This document shows positions 37,260 through 47,000 of a stretch of DNA of 64,000 nt, piece by piece. The notes below the pieces were generated by a model. It searched no databases, was not told the DNA's origin, and saw only the letters and a program-made list of their open reading frames with translations. Both the position numbers and the translations under genes were made by a program. Each line of letters opens with the position of its first letter. Positions within the stretch are counted from its first letter, which is position 1. The stretch spans positions 1 to 64,000 of the forward strand of contig JACKAQ010000002.1 in assembly GCA_020634975.1 (NCBI GenBank). Reading direction: 5' to 3'. This DNA comes from JACKAQ01 sp020634975 [NCBI: Calditrichia bacterium]. Lineage in GTDB: Bacteria; Calditrichota; Calditrichia; RBG-13-44-9.

Positions 37260-38741
37260 TTACTTCGTGAGTGACATTTGACTTGTGGCGGTAAAATCGC
37301 CTGCAGTGAGCTTGTAAAAATAGTTGCCGGAAGGCAATCCTTGTGCATCAAAAAGGGATTTGTAAGTTCCGGGTTGAAGCTGCTCTTTAACCAGCGTGCG
37401 GACTTTTTGCCCGACAACGTTGTAAATTTCCAGCGTCACAAATGCGGATTCCTGCAAATCAAATTCGATGGTTGTAGACGGGTTGAACGGGTTGGGATAG
37501 TTCTGTTTCAAATGGAAATTTTCCGGAACCGTGTTGGAAACCGGTTCAACACCCACCAAAAATCCGTCGTAAAACCATTTTTCAACTGCCCAGCCGTAAT
37601 AAGTTTGGGTGAATGCAGCTTGGCTGAGTTCATCAATATCCACATCGCAAACCGAGGTGTAGCCACCGGCACGGCCATCGCCGGAACCGGAGGAATAATC
37701 GCCGGTGCGGATTAAATTCCACTCTGCAATATCAACAGAATCGACTACCCAACCAAACTCCGGATCGATGCGGTGTAAACGTCCATACCGATATCCACCG
37801 GATCCGCCACTATAAATAAAGCTGTCAACAGCTGCATAAAGGGAGGGAGGCTCATTCAAATATGCCAGCCCCAAATATGTAACGCGTTGCCCGATACCAA
37901 TGGTATCCGACTCGGATAATTGGCGTTCGAAAATGGTATCTTCTGTGTATCCGTTTTCGGGATCGCCAACTGCTTTTAAAATTGAATAGCTATCGGATTT
38001 GCTGACAAAAACCTGGGTGCCATCGCCGCTTACGGTTAAGCCCATGTATCTGCCTTCGGGTAAATCGATGGTGGAAACCGGTGCATCGTTGTGAACAAAT
38101 GCATCGCCCCAAGTGGTTCCGGCTGCTCCGATCGGTTTGAAAATCTTGATCTCGTCAGTTTTGGCATCTGAGCCAATAAAATCTGCAACGTAAACATAAC
38201 CGTTGTCATCAACTTCGATGGCGAAAATGTTCTCGGTGCCGGTGATCATCCGGTAATCGGTTGAAACCAAACCGGTACCGGTCAGTTCGAAAACCAGAAT
38301 ATTGTGGTCGTTGTCGTTATTCGCGACATAAATAAAGCTGTTCGGTCCGCCGCTGGCAATTTGCCATGCACCGGCTAATGTTACCTGATCCAGCCCGGAG
38401 GTCCAGTCGGTAAATTGTCCACCTGTCTGATATAGTGGTGAAGTTTGTTGCCCACCAATGGGCGAAGGAACCCGTCCGTTAACGGAATCTGCATCCCAGT
38501 ATCCAACCAGATAATTGCCATCAACGTTAAAGATAAACGGCTCGGTAGGACCGATCGGATCTTCGGTTACCAGCGCGACAAAACGATTGGCACCAATTGC
38601 AGCAACGCTGGAAGTTTGATAGCCTGTACCGTTTGCGGCATCATCGAGAACCACATATTCGGTCATCCAGGTATCAGTCTGGGCAAACAGCGACACAGAA
38701 AAAAATGTAACAAATATACTGACAAGTAACTTTTGGCGCAT
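37260..38741 (-). CDS. secreted beta-propeller-like protein with sorting tail
   Basis: A 493-residue exported protein with signal sequence (LLVSIFVTFFSVSLFA, cleaved near AQTDT). The body is built of repeated strands typical of seven-bladed lactonase/NHL-type propellers (FIYVANNDNDHNILVFEL, GYVYVADFIG, TQVFVSKSDS). The C-terminus has KQNYPNPFNPSTTIEF and ends ATSQMSLTK. GGAGG lies eight bases before ATG 38741. No catalytic residues were recognised. Role on the cell surface is inferred from the tail. Confidence 0.86.
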   Translation of the reverse strand: MRQKLLVSIFVTFFSVSLFAQTDTWMTEYVVLDDAANGTGYQTSSVAAIGANRFVALVTEDPIGPTEPFIFNVDGNYLVGYWDADSVNGRVPSPIGGQQTSPLYQTGGQFTDWTSGLDQVTLAGAWQIASGGPNSFIYVANNDNDHNILVFELTGTGLVSTDYRMITGTENIFAIEVDDNGYVYVADFIGSDAKTDEIKIFKPIGAAGTTWGDAFVHNDAPVSTIDLPEGRYMGLTVSGDGTQVFVSKSDSYSILKAVGDPENGYTEDTIFERQLSESDTIGIGQRVTYLGLAYLNEPPSLYAAVDSFIYSGGSGGYRYGRLHRIDPEFGWVVDSVDIAEWNLIRTGDYSSGSGDGRAGGYTSVCDVDIDELSQAAFTQTYYGWAVEKWFYDGFLVGVEPVSNTVPENFHLKQNYPNPFNPSTTIEFDLQESAFVTLEIYNVVGQKVRTLVKEQLQPGTYKSLFDAQGLPSGNYFYKLTAGDFTATSQMSLTK

Positions 38742-38780
38742 CACTTCGGCCTCCGTGGTTTGTTACAGGATTTGAATATT

Positions 38781-38818
38781 TAAAAAGAGTGCCATATCAA
38801 AAACATGGCACTCTTTTA
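38781..38818 (-). terminator. Rho-independent terminator
   Basis: AAAAGAGTGCCAT (38783-38795) pairs with ATGGCACTCTTTT (38805-38817), loop of nine bases. Read on the - strand it ends in CTCTTTTTAAA, a usable T-tract, and lies 40 bases after the stop at 38858. It therefore separates the FG-GAP gene from the next sorting-domain gene. Confidence 0.8.
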
Positions 38819-38857
38819 ATAAATTTGCTCGATTAAGAAAGAGTGTTGCCGGGTAGA

Positions 38858-40297
38858 TTAACGAACTAAGGTCATACGCATGGATTTGGCAAAATTACCA
38901 AATTTCAATTGGTAAATGTAAACACCGCTGGCAACCTTTTGACCATTGTTATCGCGGGCATCCCACTGAAGGGTGTGGGAACCGGCTGAATATTCTTCAT
39001 TGTTGATCAGTGAACGTACTTCCTGACCCAAAGTATTGTAAATGGTCAGGCTTACTTTTTTGTTGATCGGCAATGTGAAAGCGATGCTCGTTGTCGGGTT
39101 GAACGGGTTCGGATAGTTTTGCGACAATTCATAATTATCCGGAGTGATGATTTCGAACGGCTTAACAGCCAGCGGATCGGACATTGTGGAATCACCCCAT
39201 TCAAAGAAATACAGGTGATAACCGTCTCTGGCTAACGAAATAGTGTCGCCATCGGCGTTTACGGTAGAATCTATTGTGCTGCCTTTGTAAGCACCAACAA
39301 AATCCCGCAAACCGTCGTTATCCAAATCCATTCCGGGTGCAGCAAAAAAGTCGTTGAACAAGCCGCCGATGCTGGTGTAAACATCCGACAGGTTGTAGAT
39401 TTGTTTTACAGTGTAGCTGCCGGGCAATGTAATGTCCCCGGAACCGTCATATTCAACGTCCAGAACCCTGCCGCCATTTCCGATGTAGAAATCCAGTCCG
39501 TCGCCGCTGCTGCTGGTCGGGTGATCCTGATCGCCCATTGCCCATGTGCTGTAAATACCAATATCCCCGACGAAAATTTCTTTGATGTCGGATTCGGTGA
39601 CAAATGCATCGGAGAACAGACCTTCGATGACCCACATTCTGGCATCAGCACCGGCACCGCCGTGCAGATATACCGCAGGTGCGCCGTTTACTGTTGTGAA
39701 AATGGGTTTCGCTTTTACGTTAAATGCGTTGAAAGTAGCAAGCGGAACAACACTACCGGGTGTGTAAGTGTCTTCGCCATCGATTTGAATAAAACCGATG
39801 CCTGCGCCTTGGGAGAGGTTTGTCCATCCGGCAACAATAATTTCATCGAATCCGTCAGCGTCAACATCGCCGATTTCTGTGCCGACAGGGACATAGCCAT
39901 CCGGGAATGTTGCAGGGGGTTGAACCATTCCTTCGTAGGTATATTCATTGACGATATTTGCATCGCCGCCGGAAAATGTGCCGGATTCAACTTCGAGAAT
40001 ATACAGTTTTGCAACAGAAAAATCGAAAGAGCGCGGCGGGAAAAGCAGCTCGCTTTTGCCATCGCCATCAATATCTTGAACGCGAATACCGTTTTCTGTC
40101 CGACCGGTGCTGATAACTGCGAACGCGGAATCAATCGATTCGTAGGTCAGTTTAAAAGCCGGCTCGGTTCCGTAGTCGTTATCCATACCGGTAAATTCGT
40201 AAAAATAGATACCGCGATTGGCAACATCCAAACTATCGGTTGATGAATAACCGATGGGGAAAATAATTTCCTGCATACCGTTGTTGTCAAAATCGCC
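38858..40297 (-). CDS. FG-GAP-type secreted protein with sorting tail, downstream part of a frameshifted gene
   Basis: About 480 residues in frame from just after the frameshift near 40296-40298. The body contains FG-GAP/VCBS-type calcium-binding-like repeats: DFDNNGMQEIIFP, DIDGDGKSELLFP, DVDADGFDEIIVAG and DLDNDGLRDFVGA, as in integrin-like beta-propellers. The tail is SQNYPNPFNPTTSIAF and ends MRMTLVR. The frame stays open upstream to 40504, but that extra sequence is out of register with the family. It joins the N-terminal fragment at 40287-40658: removing one G from a GGG at 40296-40298 (read on the - strand) gives the continuous VTTGDFDNNG. Confidence 0.85.
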   Translation of the reverse strand, partial: GDFDNNGMQEIIFPIGYSSTDSLDVANRGIYFYEFTGMDNDYGTEPAFKLTYESIDSAFAVISTGRTENGIRVQDIDGDGKSELLFPPRSFDFSVAKLYILEVESGTFSGGDANIVNEYTYEGMVQPPATFPDGYVPVGTEIGDVDADGFDEIIVAGWTNLSQGAGIGFIQIDGEDTYTPGSVVPLATFNAFNVKAKPIFTTVNGAPAVYLHGGAGADARMWVIEGLFSDAFVTESDIKEIFVGDIGIYSTWAMGDQDHPTSSSGDGLDFYIGNGGRVLDVEYDGSGDITLPGSYTVKQIYNLSDVYTSIGGLFNDFFAAPGMDLDNDGLRDFVGAYKGSTIDSTVNADGDTISLARDGYHLYFFEWGDSTMSDPLAVKPFEIITPDNYELSQNYPNPFNPTTSIAFTLPINKKVSLTIYNTLGQEVRSLINNEEYSAGSHTLQWDARDNNGQKVASGVYIYQLKFGNFAKSMRMTLVR

Positions 40298-40658
40298 CAG
40301 TGGTAACCATGCGCGGAGTAGAGCCGCCGCCCGCGCGGACAGGATCGAGTGCTGGCGATGCCCACACAAATTCGAGCTGGTTATCGCCAACCATTTCGTA
40401 AACAAATACTCGTCCGCCTTTGGTGTATTCGGTAACGATGAGTTCTGGCAGTCCGTCGTTGTCCAAATCCGGGTTTTGCGCAACCCACATGCCGCGTCCG
40501 GCATCGCTGGTTAAAGTGTCACCACCTAAAGTGTGCGGGTTTGCAGTGGCGAGCCTGAATTCATTTTCGCCATCAGCCGGTTGTGCGATTACAAATGTTG
40601 CACTGCTGAAAATCATGAATATCAGAAAAATAATTCCCTTTGTAATGTTGTTTGGCAT
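40287..40658 (-). CDS. N-terminal fragment of the frameshifted FG-GAP sorting-domain gene
   Basis: 123 residues in frame to a TGA at 40287-40289. The start ATG 40658 has AAGGAGG eleven bases upstream. A signal sequence (GIIFLIFMIFSSATFVIA) is followed by the first FG-GAP-like repeat, DLDNDGLPELIVTE. The frame then reads PRMVTTGRF and stops, whereas the other frame continues GDFDNNG. A single-base insertion in a three-G run explains this, so the fragments are one gene. Whether this is a real mutation or a sequencing error cannot be told from one sequence. Confidence 0.85.
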   Translation of the reverse strand: MPNNITKGIIFLIFMIFSSATFVIAQPADGENEFRLATANPHTLGGDTLTSDAGRGMWVAQNPDLDNDGLPELIVTEYTKGGRVFVYEMVGDNQLEFVWASPALDPVRAGGGSTPRMVTTGRF

Positions 40659-40828
40659 ACACTGCCCTCCTTTTAATTTGGGTTTAAGATGATGCTTTAG
40701 AAAAGATGTAAATTTCATTAATTAAACAGCAAAAGACAATTTAAGTAATATTTACAGAGATAAAAAAATATTATCTTATTAATAACGAGAAAAAAAACAA
40801 TGTGTTCCGTAGCCCAATAATAAACCGA

Positions 40829-40857
40829 CATTAATAAAAAATCCCGAAAAATGTCAA
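40829..40857 (-). promoter_or_regulatory. candidate sigma-70-type promoter
   Basis: On the - strand, TTGACA (complement of 40852-40857) is followed after 17 bases by TTAATG (complement of 40829-40834), with TATTAA overlapping one base earlier. It points toward the FG-GAP gene at 40658, giving a leader of about 165 bases. This is a consensus match only. Confidence 0.45.
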
Positions 40858-40971
40858 GCGTTTTTTTGAGTAATTATATTTTTTTACCGTGAAAAGTAGG
40901 AAATTTGTGCTTTTGGTGTTATTTTGATATCTTATTAACCTGTTATTATACAGAATGCCCAAAATTGGTTC

Positions 40972-41000
40972 TTGACAAAAAAGTTTAACTCTACTAAATT
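40972..41000 (+). promoter_or_regulatory. candidate sigma-70-type promoter for the TonB receptor gene
   Basis: TTGACA (40972-40977), a 17-base spacer and TAAATT (40995-41000). The -35 is a perfect consensus and the spacing is optimal. Transcription would start near 41007, leaving a 5' leader of roughly 225 bases before ATG 41232. Confidence 0.5.
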
Positions 41001-41027
41001 CATAATTGATGATGTAAACTAAATAGG

Positions 41028-41050
41028 AACATTGTTCGAGCAATGTTTTT
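41028..41050 (+). terminator. small terminator-like hairpin in the TonB receptor leader
   Basis: AACATTG (41028-41034), loop TTCGAG, CAATGTT (41041-41047), followed by TTT, giving a T-run at 41046-41050. It lies about 20 bases beyond the predicted transcription start. The short stem makes it weak; it might be an attenuator or chance. Confidence 0.4.
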
Positions 41051-41231
41051 ACAAGCCGAAACGGCCGCCGCCCACCTGCTCAGGCAGGAAAAATAATAGT
41101 AACTGAATTTCTGAACTATTATTTGGACGTTTTTGAGTTCCACACAGATAAATCGAAAATCCGCTTCATCGTGTATTCAGAAGTCAGGATTTAATTCCCA
41201 CTCATAAATAAAATATTTAAGGTATTTGCGT

Positions 41232-44054
41232 ATGCGCCAACACAGACAGCGTATTTTTACTTTGCTACTCAGTTGGATAATTGCATCACTGGCGTTTGCC
41301 GGTACGACCGGTAAAATTTCCGGTAGAATTACAGATGCATCCACCGGTGAAGGTTTGCCTGGGGTAAATATTCAGGTTGAAGGTACAGCCCTCGGTGCCG
41401 CAACCGATGCTGACGGTATTTATATTATCCTGAATGTGCCGCCGGGTCTATATAATGTAGAAATCAGCTTTCTTGGATATCAATCGATTCGTGTTAAAGA
41501 TGTCCGGGTGAATGTGGACTTTACGACTCGCGTGAATCAATCCATTGCACCGACAACCGTAGAAGGCGAAGCTGTGGACGTTGTGGGAGAGCGTAATCCT
41601 CTCGTACGACAGGATTTAACAAACACTCAGGTCGCTATTACTTCCGAAACTGTGGAATCGCTGCCGGTTGACCAATTGCGGGATGTTATCGCCCTGCAAG
41701 CCGGTATTGTGGAAGATAACGACGGATCATTGCACATTCGTGGTGGTCGATCCAACGAAGTTGCTTTCCAGGTTAACGGTCTTTCCATCAATAATCCGTT
41801 CGGTAACTCGCAGGGTGTGGGTATTGCAACCAATGCCATCGAGGAAGTTTCGGTTTCCGCCGGTACTTTTAGCGCGGAATATGGAAATGCACTCAGCGGT
41901 GTGATCAATTTTGTGACCAAAGATGGCGGCAACAAAATTAAAGCCTCGCTGAAAGGCTGGACCGGTGATAATATTAGCAGTCGCGAAGAAATATTTTTTA
42001 ATATAGATGATGTTGATCCGCTGAACAATCAGCGAGCCGAGTGGACGGTTAGTGGTCCTGTGCCGGGCTTTGGCGATAAATTGACATTTTTCACTTCCGG
42101 CGTTTATCAAAATGATAAAGGTCATTTGTATGGCATCCGGGTGTATAATCCGGAAGATTTGCTGCGCATCAACGGTAGCCAGTTTAATGTTGACCCGTTT
42201 GGTCTGGAATTCGGTCGCGATGCCAGCGGTGTTGTAACCGTTTCGGCGGACACATCGCGCAGAGGTGCCAGCGGTGACCGCGAGATAGTGCCGATGGTAA
42301 CACGCGAAGCCGTAAATATGACCGGTAAGTTGACATTTAAGCCGTTGAATAATCTTAAGTTAACATACGACGTGATTTTCGATGACGGGACGTCTTATGG
42401 CAGTTTCCGGTCGTACCGGTTTACGCCAGACGGTCGCCCGCGAACCAAATCGCAGAACACCAGCCATTCAATTGGCATGACCCACACACTCAGCAAAACT
42501 TTGTTTTATACATTGAAATTGGGTGTAAACAATAATAAAGCACGGACAATGGTTTTTGACGATGCCAATGATCCGGGTTATATTCCGCCACCTGACAACG
42601 ATATCAACCAACTGATTTTACCGCAAACGGATATTTTTATCGGCGGCACGGCGTTGGGGCGCACAACTGAAAAATCCCGTTCCGTTTTGGCAAAACTGGA
42701 TGTTGTGAACCAGATTCACCCCAAACACGAAATAAAAGTCGGTGGCGAAATTGCCCAACACCGGCTCGATTTGTTGTCCTACAGTCTGATTTTTGATAAT
42801 GCATCCGGAAAATTTGTGGTGCCGGATGAAAATTACGACCCGGACAATTTGAGCTATGCTGAATACGTTCGCGAACCCGTGCAAGCTGCACTTTATGTTT
42901 TGGACAAAATGGAACTTGCGGAAAAATTCATTCTGAACGCCGGTTTGCGATACGAATATTTGAACACTTATGCCAATTACAATCCCGATCTGGCCGGTTC
43001 TGTGGATAATCCCGCCGGTGTTGGCGATCCATCTTTGCTGAAAAAAGCAGAAGCAAAACACCGTTTCAGCCCTCGGGTCAGTCTCAGTTTCCCGATTACA
43101 TCTGAAGGTATTATTCGCTTTTCTTACGGCTTCTTTTTCCAGAACCCAACGTTCCGGAACATTTACGCCAACCCCAGATTTGTAGACGGAAACTTTATTT
43201 TTGCACCGTCATTTGGCAATCCGAATTTGGAACCGCAGCGCAGCATCCAATACGAAATGGGTTTGCAGCAGCAGTTTACAGAAGACATAAAGATAGACTT
43301 AACAGTATTTTACAAAGATGTTAACGATCTCATCCAAAGCCGTCGTGTGGTTGCCGGTGAAGTTGCCGCAACTCGCGAATTCAACGTTATCACCAACATC
43401 AGTTATGCCAGCGTAAAAGGATTTACCGTTGCATTCCTGAAACGGCGTTCGCCGGGCAGCCCGTTTGCCGCAACGCTGGATTATACTTACCAAATTGGCG
43501 AAGGTGCTTATGACGATCCCTTGGCTTTGGCGGTGGATACCCGCACCGGTCGCCAGACCGAGCAAAAATTTATCCCGCTCGATTTTGACAGAACCCATAC
43601 GCTGAACGGAACATTTACCCTCAGCGATCCCGGCAATTGGGCGGTCAGCGCGATTGGCAAATTGCAAACCGGAACGCCGTACACGCCGGCTGTGCCATCC
43701 AATTTCCAGGCTGTCGAATTCGAAGTAAACAGTGATCGCCGTCCGCTTTACACCACTGTGGACATGAAAATGGAAAAATTCTTCAAATTTAGCGGTGCAC
43801 GGTTTTCGATATTTATGCAGGTTGAAAACCTGTTCGATCAGCTTCAGGAACGTTTTGTCTTCTCGAATACCGGCAGTTCGCTCAGCAGCTTGAACGAAAC
43901 GACCAACCCGTCGCAATTCAACCAGGTGCTCAATGCGATAAACAACAGCCCGGAAAATTTCTTCCCGGCTCGTTTTATCGAAAATTATTACCAGCGTGAA
44001 GACTGGTTAGGATCGCCAAGAGAAATCCGAATGGGCGTTTCCTTCGATTTTTAA
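41232..44054 (+). CDS. TonB-dependent outer-membrane receptor with carboxypeptidase-like regulatory domain
   Basis: A 940-residue outer-membrane protein. Signal sequence to about residue 24 (SWIIASLAFA). The N-terminal carboxypeptidase-like/CarbopepD_reg domain spans about 26-110 (GKISGRITDASTGEGLPGVN), a plug domain about 115-230 (DQLRDVIALQAGIV, LHIRGGRSNEVAFQVNG), then a large beta-barrel ending MGVSFDF with terminal Phe. I chose ATG 41232, AAGG about ten bases upstream; TTG 41226 is unlikely. It sits one base before the 1217-residue secreted protein and is probably cotranscribed with it and the PorV-like gene. Substrate unknown. Confidence 0.92.
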   Translation: MRQHRQRIFTLLLSWIIASLAFAGTTGKISGRITDASTGEGLPGVNIQVEGTALGAATDADGIYIILNVPPGLYNVEISFLGYQSIRVKDVRVNVDFTTRVNQSIAPTTVEGEAVDVVGERNPLVRQDLTNTQVAITSETVESLPVDQLRDVIALQAGIVEDNDGSLHIRGGRSNEVAFQVNGLSINNPFGNSQGVGIATNAIEEVSVSAGTFSAEYGNALSGVINFVTKDGGNKIKASLKGWTGDNISSREEIFFNIDDVDPLNNQRAEWTVSGPVPGFGDKLTFFTSGVYQNDKGHLYGIRVYNPEDLLRINGSQFNVDPFGLEFGRDASGVVTVSADTSRRGASGDREIVPMVTREAVNMTGKLTFKPLNNLKLTYDVIFDDGTSYGSFRSYRFTPDGRPRTKSQNTSHSIGMTHTLSKTLFYTLKLGVNNNKARTMVFDDANDPGYIPPPDNDINQLILPQTDIFIGGTALGRTTEKSRSVLAKLDVVNQIHPKHEIKVGGEIAQHRLDLLSYSLIFDNASGKFVVPDENYDPDNLSYAEYVREPVQAALYVLDKMELAEKFILNAGLRYEYLNTYANYNPDLAGSVDNPAGVGDPSLLKKAEAKHRFSPRVSLSFPITSEGIIRFSYGFFFQNPTFRNIYANPRFVDGNFIFAPSFGNPNLEPQRSIQYEMGLQQQFTEDIKIDLTVFYKDVNDLIQSRRVVAGEVAATREFNVITNISYASVKGFTVAFLKRRSPGSPFAATLDYTYQIGEGAYDDPLALAVDTRTGRQTEQKFIPLDFDRTHTLNGTFTLSDPGNWAVSAIGKLQTGTPYTPAVPSNFQAVEFEVNSDRRPLYTTVDMKMEKFFKFSGARFSIFMQVENLFDQLQERFVFSNTGSSLSSLNETTNPSQFNQVLNAINNSPENFFPARFIENYYQREDWLGSPREIRMGVSFDF

Positions 44055-44055
44055 A

Positions 44056-47000
44056 ATGAAAATATTAAACGAAACTTATAAAATGGATAAACTTATGAAT
44101 CGATTTCTTGGCAGCATTTTTTGGATGTTAATGGCATTTATGCTGTTTCCGCTATATGCCCAGAACAATTTGTCCAAAGAAGTAAACCTCAAGAAACTGC
44201 CGCCATCAGAGCGTTTTAAAATCAATAACGATCACGAAAAAGCCCTCAGAAAATCACTGCAGGATGACTCCCGTCACGATCGTTTTAAAGAAACGATCAT
44301 CAACGGAAACGAAATTCGGGTGCTGATTACCAATCAGGGATCGATTTCGACACCCAACGCAGATAACTCAAATGCGGATCTCGTTTGGCCCTCCGGTCCG
44401 AACGGGTTGGGCTATGCCTATGAATTTGGCCCGATGATCGGTGCGGAAGTGATCGACGCAAATGGAGATACCATCAGCGTGATCACGGACGGTTTTATCT
44501 CATTCTCCGACGGTGATTACGAGCCTGGAACCGCCAATAAATGGGGCTGGGAACCGCGACTGGGGTTTTCTGATCAGGCATCCAACGAAGTTGCGACATT
44601 TACCGATCTCGATCGCGATCTCGACGGAAAGCCGGACAGTTGGCCTGAAAACTGGTTCAACGAAGCGCTCGGACGCTATGTGTGGCCAGCTTTTTTGGGT
44701 GATGACGCTACCACGCCGGACGAAGAAGTATTTTATGTAATGGACGATTTTGACAACGCGGAATTTGAATATTATCCCGTTCCCTCCGATTCCTCCGTTC
44801 GCGGATTGGGGCTGGAATTGCAGGTTCGCATGTTCCAGTTCAACAATCCATTGGCGGAAGACCTTATTTTTCTGGTGTATACCATCACCAATGTCAGCGA
44901 AAAAACGCTTAATAAAGTGCATTTGGGGATGTTCGGTGATCCTCACATCGGTGGTCCGAATGACTTTTCGGATGACAACGCCGGTTTTATTTCTGCATTT
45001 AATGAAGATCCCGATCTGCAAAATGCCCGTAACATGCTGTACGCATGGGATAACAACGGCATCGGCGATTTCGGGCGACGCCCCGGTTATTTCGGCTACC
45101 GCTTTTTGGAAAGCCCCGGCATTGATGATGACGGAGAAGATAACGACGGTGATGAGCTGATCGACGAAAGCCCGTTCAACGACGCCGGAACCTTTATTTT
45201 CGGACCCATCGGTGAATACGGCGCCCCAAAAGAACACTGGAGCGGTGATGAAGACGGTGACTGGGACCCCGAATTTGACGATGTTGGTGTGGATGGTATT
45301 GCCGGAACCGGCGATTTTGGCGAAGGCGATGGCAAACCCAACCAACGCTTTTACCTCGATTTCAATAATAACGGTATTCTCGATCCGGGCGAACCGACCT
45401 CCGAAAGCCGTCTCGAAGGCTATCGGTTTGGCGGCGGCGAGCCAAACTTCGGATTTCTGGATATCGCAGAATCCGATCAATTGGGTTTAACCAGCTTTAA
45501 CGCACTGCTGTTCGGCGGAAACAACCGTCCCCGTAACGACCAGTTAATGTGGGATTTGATGTCGACCCAAAACCAGCGCCCGGAAGATCCGGAACCGGTG
45601 ATTGAACAGGAAGCGGACAACGTATTTATTTACGGCAGCGGTCCGTTTACGCTGCGTCCCGGCGAAAGCCAGCGCTTTTCCATCGCCCTGCTGTTGGGCG
45701 AAGATTTTTCGGATCTGGTGCAGAATGCATCCACTTCGCAGCAGGTGTTCGAATCCGATTACCGTTTTGCTCAGGCACCCCGCAAACCGATCTTGACCGC
45801 CGTACCTGGCGACGAAAAAGTGACGCTGTATTGGGATGCTGGCGCAGAGGCTTCGTTTGACCCGTTTGTGGGTCGTGCAAACCCGGATGATCCTTCCAAA
45901 GGATTCGATTTCGAAGGATACAAAATTTACCGCAGCCAGGACGAAAGCTTTAACGACACCAAAACCATCACCGATTCGAAAGGAAATGCCTTCCTTTCCG
46001 AACCGATTACTTATCTCAAAAACGGTGTGGAATTACCCGCACAATTTGACATTGTGAACGAATACAGCGGACTTTCCTCTATTGAATATACCGGCAGAGG
46101 CGTGCGTTACGATTTGGGGAATAACTCCGGATTGACCCACAGTTTTGTCGATTCCAACGGTGTGAAAAACGGTGTCACCTATTTTTATGCGGTTGTGGCA
46201 TACGATCGCGGTGACGAAAACGCCGGTGTTGCGCCCTCCGAAACCCAGCGCACCATTCGCCGGGATGCGGTCGATCGCCAATATACATTTGATATCAACA
46301 CCGCCGCAGTGGTTCCCGGCCCGCCCGCAAGCGGTTACATGGGACCCGACCTTTCCAACGGTATGGGTGATAATCTGGCAGCCCAAATCGACGGAAACGC
46401 AACCGGAACCGTTGCCGTAAATTTCCTCGATCCGTTGCTGGTTGAAAATAATGTTGAATACAATGTTGTTTTCGATACAACGCGCAACGAAGATGATGAG
46501 CTCGAAGTGCTTTACTCCGTTATTCGCGAAGAAGTCAAATCGGTCGAGTTTACCTCCAAAGACACTTTATTTGTGAACCTGAATTTGCCGTATCCGATTT
46601 ACCCAAGCTCGGTGGAATTGTTGAATGCCGGCGGATCGGTCGTTGATCCCACGCAATACGAATTGCTTTACGAAACAACCCGTATTCGCAGCAGTTCACC
46701 CAATTCGTTGCCCGAAGGGCAAAAATTTACCTTGCGTTACAAAAGCGCACCGGTTTATCGCAGCCAGTCGCTCGCCGGCGAAGATAACAACCCGGTGTTC
46801 GAAGGTGTTCGGGTTGTTGTTGAAGATCGCGAAACCGCGCTTGATTCCCTGACCGTTGATAGTGGTAAATCCGGCTTTAAAATTATACAAAGTAATACCA
46901 ATTTCAGCGATGAATTGACGACCATTGGATTAGCAGATGTTGGGAATGCTGCACCATATCCGGCAGACTTCGAAATTCACTTTTTCGATTATGATACAAC

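Larger units (their letters stand above)
40659..41231. other. divergent AT-rich control region
   Basis: 573 bases between the FG-GAP gene and the TonB receptor gene, without a coding frame. Much of it is very AT-rich. It holds a candidate promoter in each direction and a small hairpin, listed separately. A GC-rich island at about 41056-41090 contains the palindrome CCTGCTCAGGCAGG (41077-41090) and stands out in the AT-rich setting; its origin is unknown. Confidence 0.55.

Noticed and set aside
40287-40300. Programmed ribosomal frameshift in the FG-GAP gene
   Set aside because: No slippery heptamer or downstream structure was seen, and a one-base change in GGG is a simpler explanation.
37260-40658. 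Tailed proteins as enzymes (lactonase, sialidase)
   Set aside because: Propeller-like strands are present but no catalytic residues could be identified.
41056-41090. GC-rich palindromic island as a mobile-element end
   Set aside because: No inverted-repeat partner, target duplication or transposase was found.
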